From Seminavis robusta (Eukaryota > Bacillariophyta > Bacillariophyceae > Naviculales > Naviculaceae), in the NCBI GenBank assembly GCA_903772945.1, contig CAICTM010000066.1:1-64000 (forward strand): a stretch of DNA of 64,000 nt. The letters are read 5' to 3'. How positions within the stretch are numbered: position 1 is the stretch's first letter; every line of letters begins with the position of its first letter. Shown here piece after piece: positions 31,463-41,462 of the stretch. The notes beneath the pieces are model-generated. The model had not been told where the DNA came from. It saw only the letters and a list, made by a program, of their open reading frames with translations, and searched no databases. Both the position numbers and the translations under genes were made by a program.

Positions 31463-34400
31463 GATAATGACTGTCGAGTGGCTCTCCGGTGGTTGTTGTT
31501 GTCATTGTCGATCGAACGAACGGAGGAATCCTTGTTTCGAGTTTCGCGAAAACAGAAAACGGTGAATAGATAGCACATTTACTCTGTAATATCTATAAAT
31601 GGTACGTTAAGTATATTTGAATCTTGTTCCTTATATATCGCTGACATATACATTGTTCTTCGGTCCTCTCAGCCAATCAGATCACTGCCTTCCACCCCTT
31701 TCGCCCTGACATCCCATTGCCCGAGCATTAACAACAATAATAATATCGATAATTTATTTTCTCTCACAGCTAGATTCTTGGCTAGTTTAGTAAATGCTAC
31801 ATGCAATTTAGACAGCACCATGGCCTTCCACATCAATGCCCAGCCGTCGTTGGTCTCCTCCTCCATCCGCCCAGCTCCCGTACACCCTGCTTCATTCTGG
31901 CCATTGATGACTGGTGGTCACACCTTGCTCTACATTCTCTGATACAAAGCCTACATCTCAAGACAACCCCGCCCACCCCTTTACCAGACTCACCTAAGAG
32001 GACTTAGATCTAATTTACAGTGGCTGGAGCAGCAATGACCAGTACCGTACTTTGCTGCTGTCATCAGGCTGGAATCATCATACTCCCATTCATGATCGTT
32101 TTGGTGGCCTTGGTCCATTTGCCCATTCTTTTATGTGTTGTACCACGGAATCCTCTACTTCATTACCCACCACCTTAGATCTCCACCCTTTTCCAATGCT
32201 CTCTGTCAGCTACTTTCTATTTTGTTCCAACTGGTCTCCTTCCCACTGTCACCTCTCATTACACCCCACCAGTTCCCTCTACACCACCCGCCATTTCTTT
32301 ATCTCCACCAAGATGTGCACACCAAACATTAGCTAGCACTCAACATCTCCACGCATCTTGCACTGCATCTCCAACGCTCATTAGCCTCGGCTTCACTTTC
32401 CGTATGTCCCTCTGGAACCTAGTAGCCCTCCCCCAGCACTGGTCACTCCCTTTTTACCTGTCTCCCAGACAAGCCTTTGGACCCTTTTCCTACTAGCTAG
32501 TACTAGATTCCTCGAACTCGCTGGCGGATATCCACTACATCTAACCAATACTAGTTTATTATGATTTTAACAGAAAGGTACGAGTTTACCGTAGCACAGA
32601 GCTGGAGGGCTTGAGGGTGCCCGGATGCAAGATGCAAGGATGGAGCAAGTTGTAGAGGCGCAAATTGAGTTTTGAGAGCGAAGTGCAAAGGAAATCGGCT
32701 GGCAAGAACCATTGGTTTCCAAACGCCCGAAATAACTCTTGGTAGTTGCCAATTTCTCTGTGCTTGATCCAACTCTTTGTCAGCCGCGGCCTTCCATCTT
32801 GGACTGGGTAGCCACTGTTTTTCATCTTGGGTGGGGTGACAGCATAGATAGCTGGTCAGACATTATTTCAACCCCGGTACCATCAACTGTCTCTTCGACG
32901 CAGCTCAAGAGTGGTTCATACGTTCATACTTCATACTATTAAAATTTCCCCCCAAGGGTGCGCAAATAAATTGCAATTTCAGTCGCAGTGAAGAGTGTAT
33001 GTGCTCCTCCCCGCAGCCCTGCCGGTATGTCGGGAGTTGCATCCCTGCGATTACGTGTAGCTAGCATAACTAACTCATCAAGCAGACTAGGAAGCCCAGA
33101 TGTCGTAATAATATGTCATTGTTTGGATCGCTCGATTTGCTTGGTTGTGTTGGACAGCCTATTGCTTGAAGCAAGAAGGCTACATGTAACAGAAGGGATG
33201 ATGGGCAGAAAGCAGAAGCAGACTGAACAAGACCCTACAGTATTCTCTATTCGTTCCAATTCACTTGCATCTCCCCATCAAAGGCAAGGAGTTGCAGCCA
33301 CTTTTGTTGGTTGCATATTATTCTGTCTTGGCTTTGTAGGTGAAAAGGACAAGTCGGCCAGTAGCCAAAGCAAAGTTCAGAGTCGGGACGTCAGTGGTAA
33401 TGAAGTACATGTACTAGCTACTACCAGCTACTAGAGCTAGTACTCGGAGTACTGGTAGTGCATTGGATTTGGATAGCTACATGCGTTTGGATGCTGCTGG
33501 CTGCTGGCTGGCCTTGGAGCCTTGGAGCTGGCCAACCAAGGCGTGGCGTATTGCATGGCTACTGACTGTCCAAATCAAGGGAGGAAGGGAGGGAGGTGGG
33601 ACCGGAGGATCTTGCTTGATCGTATGATCGTACTGTACTGAATACTGAATACTCTGAGCTCTGAAAAAAAATCTTTTTGTAGCTCGCCACTACACTCCAA
33701 ACCTCAAGTTAAGAAACTCAAAACAAGAAAGCGAGTACTCAGATTTAAAAAAAAAAAGATAAGAATCTTTTTATACTGAAATATCACAAACTTGTAAGAA
33801 AGCTTCCCAGTATTGATACCTCAAAGCACAAGAAATATTACTAGTCTGACACCATGAAAATGATCCTAACTTGTGCCTAAATCTGCAAAATTTTCTGCCT
33901 GGCGGCAGAGGCAGTGATCGCCACTTTTACTTGATCCAAACCAATTTTAAAAGAGTCCTGAGCAAGTTGGACCCCAAGACCCAGGTGCACTGGGTGTGTC
34001 AAAACAGTAAACTGCTTGATCTAGAAGCTTAGTAAGAAAGTCTTCTATACTGGAATTGTCTTGTTTGGCTAGAAATAAAATGAGTAGCAAAATAGAGCAC
34101 TAAGCTCGAGTACTGACTCCCGAGTACCGACTCCCAGTTATAGATTTCTTATTATTGAGTTTGAAGTGTAACGGTACCGTAGCCAGCAAAATCCAGCATG
34201 ACAGACTGAACATGCTGTGTACACTGTACCACTGTGCAGCACACGAGACAAAAACCACTGGATCTTTGAGACGAAACAGCTCGCAATCGAGGCGTCCGAA
34301 GAATGCAAGAGATTATGCAATGGAACATCAATCTATTGCCCAAGCGCGCGGTCTCTTTTCCTCGGATCAAATCCGGCTCTTTCTTGCTGATCATTGACCT

Positions 34401-34706
34401 AAGTATTAATGCCCTCTATGAACATGATGAAACTTCTCTAGAATCTCAGTAGTCATAGGTTTCTGAGCTGGCAGTCAGTATAGAGAATAAAGTACAACAT
34501 GAAAACAGAGAATAGAGAACGGTGGTTTTTGTTTGGCAATCAAGGATCCTTCGGCCTTTTCACATTTCACATCACCGTGGTGCTGCGACTGCGCCACCGC
34601 TGTCTTCCCACATCAGCTTGCAAGCATTGCTCATCCATTCAGGATTCTGTATCTCTCACAATTCCAAAACATCTGATCTGAGAAACAACATTAGTAAATC
34701 ACAATC
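31463..34706. other. Gene-poor stretch, 3.2 kb
   Basis: The part at about 31840-32510 is strongly pyrimidine-rich on the plus strand. 33660-33770 is A-rich with poly-A runs. CTAGC- and GTACC-type words recur near 33410-33440. Short open frames (32988-33434 plus and others) have no family support. Confidence 0.4.
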
Positions 34707-35369
34707 ATGTCATCAACTACCGCTACAAAAACGACCATGTTTGATATGAGCACTATGGAAAAGCGCCGAAGCGTTTGCTCTACCTTGTCTTCAACCATGG
34801 GCATGGATGACAGCTCGTGGGGTGAGATCAGCGTCGAGAGTGTCTTGACAGATCACCGTCCCGTAAAAGACAAGTCCAGCCGAACGATCAAAACCATCTC
34901 TTCGTCCTCCTTGGGTTCCCTGGCTGGACATGAGTCGGCTGAGATTGATTTTGACGATCTCGTACAAAGTATTCCATCGAGCTGTCTGAACGATGACACC
35001 CGGTTGACTTATAGCCAACAAGAACTGAGCATGGACGATGATGTGAGCAGGAGTTCTTGGGGAGAACTGGACCTGGATGATCTGGAAGAATCCGCCGTGA
35101 ACTTTACTCGTCGTCGTTCTACCACCAACATCAAAAAGCAACAACGCACCAAGCCACGCAGCTACGGAAAGCCCATGGATGATGACATCTCTGGCCTGAC
35201 TTGTGGTGGTCCCAGTGGCCGAAGAGTGGCTCGGCGAGACTTGGAAGACAGCGGCAGTGAACTGGCTGTTTGCCTAAAGAGTCTTTACATGGATTACTGC
35301 GACAACATCAGCAACAAGGCTACAAGTTACAGTCAATTGCCAGAACTCAAGAGACATCAAACTTGCTAA
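34707..35369 (+). CDS. Hypothetical Ser/Asp-rich protein (220 residues)
   Basis: The protein is not recognised. The ATG has a good context (CAATCATGTC). The protein is acidic and Ser-rich and contains two similar segments, DDSSWGEISVESVLTD and SRSSWGELDLDDLEES, plus a related DDDISGLTCGG segment, each after a Met-Asp pair. These look like repeated short linear motifs. A basic patch (RRRSTTNIKKQQRTKPRS) lies between them, and the C-terminus has SLYMDYCDNISNKATSYSQL. The whole is probably disordered, with no signal peptide or membrane segment. Composition and length argue for a real gene; conservation is untested. Confidence 0.55.
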   Translation: MSSTTATKTTMFDMSTMEKRRSVCSTLSSTMGMDDSSWGEISVESVLTDHRPVKDKSSRTIKTISSSSLGSLAGHESAEIDFDDLVQSIPSSCLNDDTRLTYSQQELSMDDDVSRSSWGELDLDDLEESAVNFTRRRSTTNIKKQQRTKPRSYGKPMDDDISGLTCGGPSGRRVARRDLEDSGSELAVCLKSLYMDYCDNISNKATSYSQLPELKRHQTC

Positions 35370-37493
35370 ATAGACAACTTCTTATATCACTAAACGCACA
35401 TTGTACATACCATCTGAATCTTGTATATATCCTCTGCGTGGGCAGTACTCAGGAGCTTTCCAAGCTTGACCTTTTCCACTACCTCCTCATTAGCTAGCTG
35501 TACCGGTAGTCATCATGGCGAGCAATGCCCTAACAAAAGTGGATTTCGTCTTTTCTGAAAGTAGCCTATTTCTCTCCTTCAGAAGTTCTTGCTGCTTGTC
35601 AGGGTCGTTTGCTTCATAGGTGTAAGGAGTTCCTCTGGGGGTCTACTCCTCTAGCGAGTACCGGTACCAACTGTAAAGCTACCGAAGGCAACATGGATAG
35701 GCCATTGTCAGGTGTTTCCACCTACTAGACTCTACCGGTACCTACTAGTAGGGTACAATAGGGGGGCTCATGAGGACTCGTCACTGCGTGCGGATCCTCG
35801 AATGATTGAGCTTCTTTTTCCAAAGACCATGACAGATTGGATTTCCCAGAGACCAGAAACGAATGTTTTGACAGCTCCAACGTGTTACCTTAAGCCAGTT
35901 GAGCGGATGAAGCAAAATTTGGCTGTCCTTCAAAACTTGATAGTGTTTGCATGTTTCATGACATCAGGCTTCCAACCAAACAGCAGCTTCAAAGAAGCCA
36001 CTTTGGTTTTCCAGAAGCGTTGTGGAAAGCTTTGTAGTTCATCAAAGAGTAATCAAGGGCTCAGCAGTTCAAGGTGTTTGTATATCCCAATCCAGGACAT
36101 GACCATCAACAGTTACTTTAAAGTCTAACTAGCTAGCAGCAAGCAAGCTTGGCCTAGACTACCTCACTAAAAAAGGTGCGTCATCTCAGCAGAAGTCGAG
36201 GGTGGAGCATTCATTTGGCATGCCCATCAACAGTGTCGAACGATCAAAACCTGCTAGGCAGCTAGTACCGGTACGCTACAGGTCGATGCCAGTTCATGCT
36301 GGGACGCTGGGACGCGACACACTCGGTGCTATGATGCTATGATATCAAGCATGAGCAACTGTTACGGGTCGCCCCCAACGTAACACAAGAATGTCAGTCT
36401 TACCGGTACGTACAAGCGTGCTTCTATAGAATGTGACTTGCTTAAATTGTCGCACGTATTGCATAGTTAAATCTTAGGTTTTCCAATGCATCTCGCCTTT
36501 AAACATCATCAGCACCAAGAGATGATCCAGATTACAGATTGGTTTAGATTCACATACCTCAATAATTGTGAACATGCAGGTGCTCTGTGATTGGTTCCAA
36601 GCGGAACGTCGCATCTGTTTTGATAGATTTAACAACATGGTGAATCCACAAGCTATCCAGAGTTGTCAGTGAAACCAGAATTTTTACGCTTCATTAGTTT
36701 TAACCTTGATTACAAGATAGTTTGTTCTAAAGCAGCATTGCTACATGAGCTTTCATGCATGATTGTCAAAGCTTAAGCCAAATAACTGGTTGATGAGAGA
36801 ATAATCTAAATACCAAGAGAGTCAAAAATTGTTTCATCAGAAACCCTCAATTGGCTCACTGTTGTTGTTTAACCCACACTTGAAGGGAACTGTGACTGCA
36901 TAGTGTTTGAGACTCCATCGGATTCCAAGTATTTATAACCTTGTGCTTGAGTGTATTCCGTACACGTGAATTCGGGGCGGCGAGGTGGTACACTGGTACT
37001 GCCGTAGCTCATAGCTTCTAAGTGAGTAATGCAGATGCTGTACGGTATGCTGTTAACAAATCAGTTTCTTCCGTGCGGGCCCGGTTGCTGTGCTAATTTT
37101 CCGATGCTTTATGCAGCCAATTGCCTTCCCTTTCGTACTGTTGCCGCCTGAATGTGGCTTTTTCGCCACTGGAGCTCGACTGGTGTGTCTGCCCACTGCC
37201 CACTGCCCAATATTCTCGATCAGTTATCTAAGCCGTTGCTTACGAAACAAAAGAGAAAACCGAAGACAAATAAATGCAAAGTGGGAAATAGAGGTGACAA
37301 CGTGACAACCAACCTTCCCCAGCAATAAAGTACTGGCAACTGCTTTCACCTTTCAAGGAAGCTCATCATCTCTCGCTCCCTTCTCAATCACCTCAGTTAG
37401 TCGGTGCTGCTACCCCCACCTCAGACTTTTTTATTAAAACAAACTCTTGTTTCATTCAGCCATCCATCCATCCATCCATCCAACTTTTGTACA
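35370..37493. other. Intergenic stretch, 2.1 kb
   Basis: No convincing gene was seen. A plus-strand open frame at 35712-36128 has no family features. The right end is the promoter region of the TPR gene. Confidence 0.4.
37461..37481. repeat. CATC microsatellite in the 5' leader of the TPR gene
   Basis: Five CATC units end 13 bp before the ATG at 37494. Confidence 0.8.
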
Positions 37494-39902
37494 ATGAGTG
37501 CCATTTCGTTTTCCTGTTGCCTTGCCAACACGGCACCCAACTCTTGTCTCGCCCTTCATCATCATGACGATCTGGAGCGAATGGAGACGAGTGACAGTCT
37601 TCCTCCTCCTCCTCCTGCTTCCTCTTCTTGTGTTGAAGATGGCAACAACAACACTACTAAGGTTGTACTACCTTCAACCTGTGACTGTGACGAGATTGCT
37701 CAATTCAACAACGCGGGTGTGTCTCTCTTGGAACAAGGTCGACGAACCGAAGCAGCTAACAACTTTTTGCGGGCCCTGTGGCAGTTGGAACACCAACAGC
37801 AGCAGCAAGACCAAACGACGAGCTGCTGCAATGCCATTATCAGCAGCAGCCATCTTCTCTCCTCGACCATCACGCCTGTTGCAAGCACCACTACTACTAC
37901 TACTGCCCCCGATACAGCAGCATCATCATCGATTCCACGGGAACGCGCCTTGCCGTCGTGCTACATTTTTCAACGAGAAGACTACGACGAAGGCCTTCAC
38001 GTCTATCAAGATGCTCTTCCCATCCTCTCCTCCCAAGTGCACCAGCAAGTGGTGACGCTTCGCTACAACATGGGACTCATCTACGTGGGCTACAAGCAGT
38101 ACAATCAAGCGCGTCGATGGTTCCAAATGGCCTGGAACTTGCTCCAACAATACCAACCCGCAGATGAGCAACAACATCTCCTCCAACTCTACATTCTCCA
38201 CAACTTGGGATATTGCTCCTACTGTTTGGGACTCAATCCCGAAGCGATGCAGTTCTATCAAGATGCCTTGGCCGTACTGACAACGTCTACTGGCAGCGCG
38301 ACCATGATGGACCGCGCGGCGGCGTACAATTGCATTGCCGTACTCCTCTTTCACCGTAGCAGTGCCCAAGAGAACGACTCGGAAGAAGCCTTGACATTGC
38401 TCCAAGAAAGCTTGAACATTTATCAAGCTAACACTATTGTGTCGAGTTGTCGTCGCCAAGTCGCCACGGTTCTGGGAAACATGGGACGCATTCATTTTCT
38501 CACCAGTGATCATGAAATGGCCATGAACGCATTCCACAAGGCATATCACATTCGAAAACAACTACTGGGCGATGACTCGATGGATACGGCCGCCATGTTG
38601 TTCAATCTCGGCCAAAGTTTGCACTATCGGGGTGCCTTGGAACCTGCTCTCGAAGCTTATCGAGAATTCTTAAGGGTGGCCAGTGGTCACTATGGCAGTG
38701 CTACACATCGCGACATTTGTGCCGTCCAACGGGCCATGGCACAAGTCCATCGACAACAGGGACAACTCGACGAGGCGTGCACACTGCTGCGGCGAGCATT
38801 CCAGGCCGGATGTGGCGCCGTCGGACCGTTGGAGACGGAAGTCTCTTGTATTCTATCGGAAATGGGATCCCTCTATGCCGAACGAAACGATTATACCAAT
38901 GCCATTGATTGCTTCTTGCACTTTTTGCAGACGCAAGAAACACTCTTCAAAGATACACAGCCCCTTCATGCCAACATTTTGATTACCAAAATCAACATTG
39001 CTCGAGTATACAAGCACAATACCGACTATGTGTCGGCACTCCGGTATTACAAGGAAGTGCATGCCATGCAAGTACAAATACTCGCCAACAACAAGAGTAC
39101 TAGCAACAGCAACACCCATGGAACACCCACTCCTCCCGTGAGCAGTTTGGAAGTGGCGTCGACGCTCTCCAGCATGGGACTCATGTTGTATCTCTTGCAA
39201 GCCTACAAACCAGCATTGGACTGCTACCAAGAAGCTCTACGAGTCCGATTGGAAAAACTTGGCACGAGTCAGCATGCAGATGTCGCCGAAACCATCAATT
39301 CCATTGGTTTGGTCCTCTTCAAGTTGGGTATGATGGACATGGCCAAGGAGGCCTTTCAAGAATGCATCCAACTGCGAACCAAGCTATTGTTGCTGCAGCA
39401 ACAGCAACAAAATGAAACCAAATTGCTCTCCTCGTCGTCATCCTCCAAAGAAATTGCCGTCCTCATGTTCAATTTGGCCACTTCCTGTATGCAAAACGGA
39501 GAAGAGGAACAAGGCATTGAATGGTACTGCGAATCTCTACGCGTCGAGCGACAAGTCTTGGGCAACCATCATCCCGATGTCAGCATGACACTGCAGCACA
39601 TTGCTCGTGTACACGAAGAACGAGGTGACTTTGAATCGGCCATTGACTACTTTCGACAAGCCTTGGAGATTGCCAAGAGCAACCACAACAATCAAGGAGA
39701 AACGGTGGTGCGTCTCTTGCGTGTCATTGGCAACCTCCATTTCATGCTAGGAGAGGTTCCCAAAACCATGGTCTGCTTTGCTGAAGCGAGTCGCTTGCAG
39801 CCGCCAGAGACCAACAGCAAAGGACACGAAGGTGTCTCCAGGACGGGAGCCAATTTTTACGGCCTTAGTAGGCTTCATCCACCGGGTGCGCGGGCTGCCT
39901 AA
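37494..39902 (+). CDS. Tetratricopeptide-repeat (kinesin-light-chain-like) protein
   Basis: A single-exon frame of 802 residues from ATG 37494 (context ACAATGAG); an in-frame ATG 30 codons upstream lies in the leader. Many TPR units of the 42-residue kinesin-light-chain type follow one another, for example YNQARRWFQMAWNLL, ALEPALEAYREFLRV, NDYTNAIDCFLHFLQTQE, KPALDCYQEALRVRLEKLG and DFESAIDYFRQALEIAK. The typical intervening A-x-x-L-x-x-x-G-x-x-x-x helix starts are present. The N-terminus has Pro- and Thr-rich low complexity and Gln runs; another poly-Gln lies at LLLLQQQQQ. TPR arrays are protein-binding scaffolds; the partner is unknown. The C-terminal NFYGLSRLHPPGARAA may be a short functional tail. 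Such proteins form a large family in diatoms. Confidence 0.85.
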   Translation: MSAISFSCCLANTAPNSCLALHHHDDLERMETSDSLPPPPPASSSCVEDGNNNTTKVVLPSTCDCDEIAQFNNAGVSLLEQGRRTEAANNFLRALWQLEHQQQQQDQTTSCCNAIISSSHLLSSTITPVASTTTTTTAPDTAASSSIPRERALPSCYIFQREDYDEGLHVYQDALPILSSQVHQQVVTLRYNMGLIYVGYKQYNQARRWFQMAWNLLQQYQPADEQQHLLQLYILHNLGYCSYCLGLNPEAMQFYQDALAVLTTSTGSATMMDRAAAYNCIAVLLFHRSSAQENDSEEALTLLQESLNIYQANTIVSSCRRQVATVLGNMGRIHFLTSDHEMAMNAFHKAYHIRKQLLGDDSMDTAAMLFNLGQSLHYRGALEPALEAYREFLRVASGHYGSATHRDICAVQRAMAQVHRQQGQLDEACTLLRRAFQAGCGAVGPLETEVSCILSEMGSLYAERNDYTNAIDCFLHFLQTQETLFKDTQPLHANILITKINIARVYKHNTDYVSALRYYKEVHAMQVQILANNKSTSNSNTHGTPTPPVSSLEVASTLSSMGLMLYLLQAYKPALDCYQEALRVRLEKLGTSQHADVAETINSIGLVLFKLGMMDMAKEAFQECIQLRTKLLLLQQQQQNETKLLSSSSSSKEIAVLMFNLATSCMQNGEEEQGIEWYCESLRVERQVLGNHHPDVSMTLQHIARVHEERGDFESAIDYFRQALEIAKSNHNNQGETVVRLLRVIGNLHFMLGEVPKTMVCFAEASRLQPPETNSKGHEGVSRTGANFYGLSRLHPPGARAA

Positions 39903-40607
39903 CTAAACTGATAATAATAAGAATGAGGTCCTAAAGCTACTACTCTACTAGCTAGAAACTTGACTTGAACACCTTTAGATAGTTCAACATGCGGTATCTA
40001 GCTAGCCTGAGATTCATCGACCAGATCCGGCGATGCCAAACCATAGCTTTGGTTGCTCTATGGATGCATCACATTCCACGGCGGTCCTCAACCTCTACCC
40101 TACCGCCAAACTGGAACAACAGGTACCTAGCTAGGTAGATGCCATGCCAATGCATTGTGGTGATGGGTGGCGAGGTACCGGTAGCTGTAGCTAGTTGAAA
40201 GAGACAGGCCTCCTTGGTATCGTGGGCAACATGTCACCCGTTCTTCATCGTTCTCTTTCTCGAGTTGAAGAGGCTCCTTGCATAATTCAGGGACATCCAG
40301 AAAATGGTGATAGACACAACTCTTCGTTAGCTTTAGCTATTGTCTAGCAACCCAAGCTGGTTTTCCTGAGTGTCCCAGACACAAAAAGCGTCAAACCGAA
40401 ACAACAGCACGGTCACCAAAGCAACTGCAAACCGAATCCAAGATGGTTCTCGTTCTCTTATTACAGTGTCAATCACCGAATCTACCAAACTTCACTTCGT
40501 ATGGTATCACCAAGCCAAGAGCTCATAAAGCTCCATTACTACGCACGAACTGAAACAAAAGAAAGAACAAGAGAACCCTGGATTGCTAGAAATCAAAAAC
40601 TCCAACA
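39903..40607. other. Intergenic stretch, 705 bp
   Basis: It contains CTAGCTAG and GGTACCGGTAGC words (40119-40200) and no recognised gene. The promoter of the small membrane protein gene should lie at the right. Confidence 0.5.
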
Positions 40608-41099
40608 ATGACACGCAAACCCGGCCACAACAAGATCAATGCTGGCATTGACGTCGCGGCCGTCCTGTCGGGTGTGTTTTACGGCACCAGCATGTTTGCC
40701 GTTGGTTTTCCCATGGGTGCCATTCGAACTCTGGCCATCGAGCCCTTGCTGGGGGATGAGCTGGAAGCCGTGTTGCTGGAAATCCCAATCATGCTACTCT
40801 TTTGTTGGCAACTCTCGAAACAAGCTCTCATGATATGGCACATTCTGAACGCTTGTGCAGGTCTCTTCTGGGACAGTTATCATACACATACAACTACCAT
40901 CTTTACCATCAGCTTTGGAACTCTACTATTGTGGGAAATGGTACTCTCCGTGGTCATCTTCCACAAGTCTCTGGACGAAACGCGTCACGATCTTGGAACG
41001 GCAAAGGGTGCCTTTGGCTTGGCAGCTCAGCTCCTCGCCTGCTCTTTTCCAATGATTCAAGAAGTGGCGCTGGAACGACACATGCTCAAGGATACTTAG
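40608..41099 (+). CDS. Small multi-pass membrane protein of bacterial-like type (163 residues)
   Basis: Four hydrophobic segments are visible: VAAVLSGVFYGTSMFAVGF, VLLEIPIMLLFCWQL, IFTISFGTLLLWEMVLSVVIF and a weaker GAFGLAAQLLACSFPMI. The loop GFPMGAIRTLAIEPLLGDELEAVLLEIPIML strongly recalls small bacterial membrane proteins with the pattern G-x-x-x-G-x-I-R-x-L-x-x-x-P-x-x-G-x-x-x-A-x-L-x-E-x-P. I know no function for them. The start ATG (CAACAATGAC) follows an A-rich leader. The gene is intron-free, which would fit transfer from bacteria, but the base composition is like its neighbours. Confidence 0.6.
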   Translation: MTRKPGHNKINAGIDVAAVLSGVFYGTSMFAVGFPMGAIRTLAIEPLLGDELEAVLLEIPIMLLFCWQLSKQALMIWHILNACAGLFWDSYHTHTTTIFTISFGTLLLWEMVLSVVIFHKSLDETRHDLGTAKGAFGLAAQLLACSFPMIQEVALERHMLKDT

Positions 41100-41462
41100 C
41101 TTGGATGATGCGGAGTAAGTGAACCAGTTCGCGGTATCAACGTAAACAAGAACAGAACAACACGAGACGGGAACTGTACCACACGCACCTCGGAGACAAC
41201 ACGCTGAAGAAGGATGCACCACTAACTGCATGATAATCTGCATAACTACATACATGTTGTACTAAAGCTTGCTATGCATCATCGCGGGATTGCCAGTGGA
41301 GTATTATTCGCACTACTAGCCTACAGTAGCAAGTTGCTATCAACAAGCAACCCTTTTCCGTGGGAACTCAGTTCGTAGGCTGCAAACGAACTGGAATTGA
41401 ATCATTACTGTTGACCTGATTCGGTGGTACCGGTACCTGAAAGACAACTTCTCTCCACCACC
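41100..41462. other. Short spacer, 363 bp
   Basis: It separates two plus-strand genes and has a GGTACCGGTACC palindrome at about 41425-41438, just upstream of the LRR gene. Nothing else was seen. Confidence 0.5.

Noticed and set aside
32988-33434. Open frame of 148 codons on the plus strand
   Set aside because: Composition and spacing words (CTAGC) are those of the surrounding spacer; no domain, good start context or splice support.
35712-36128. Open frame of 138 codons on the plus strand
   Set aside because: The start lies in a spacer of GTACCGG-type words and the translation shows no domain or compositional signal.
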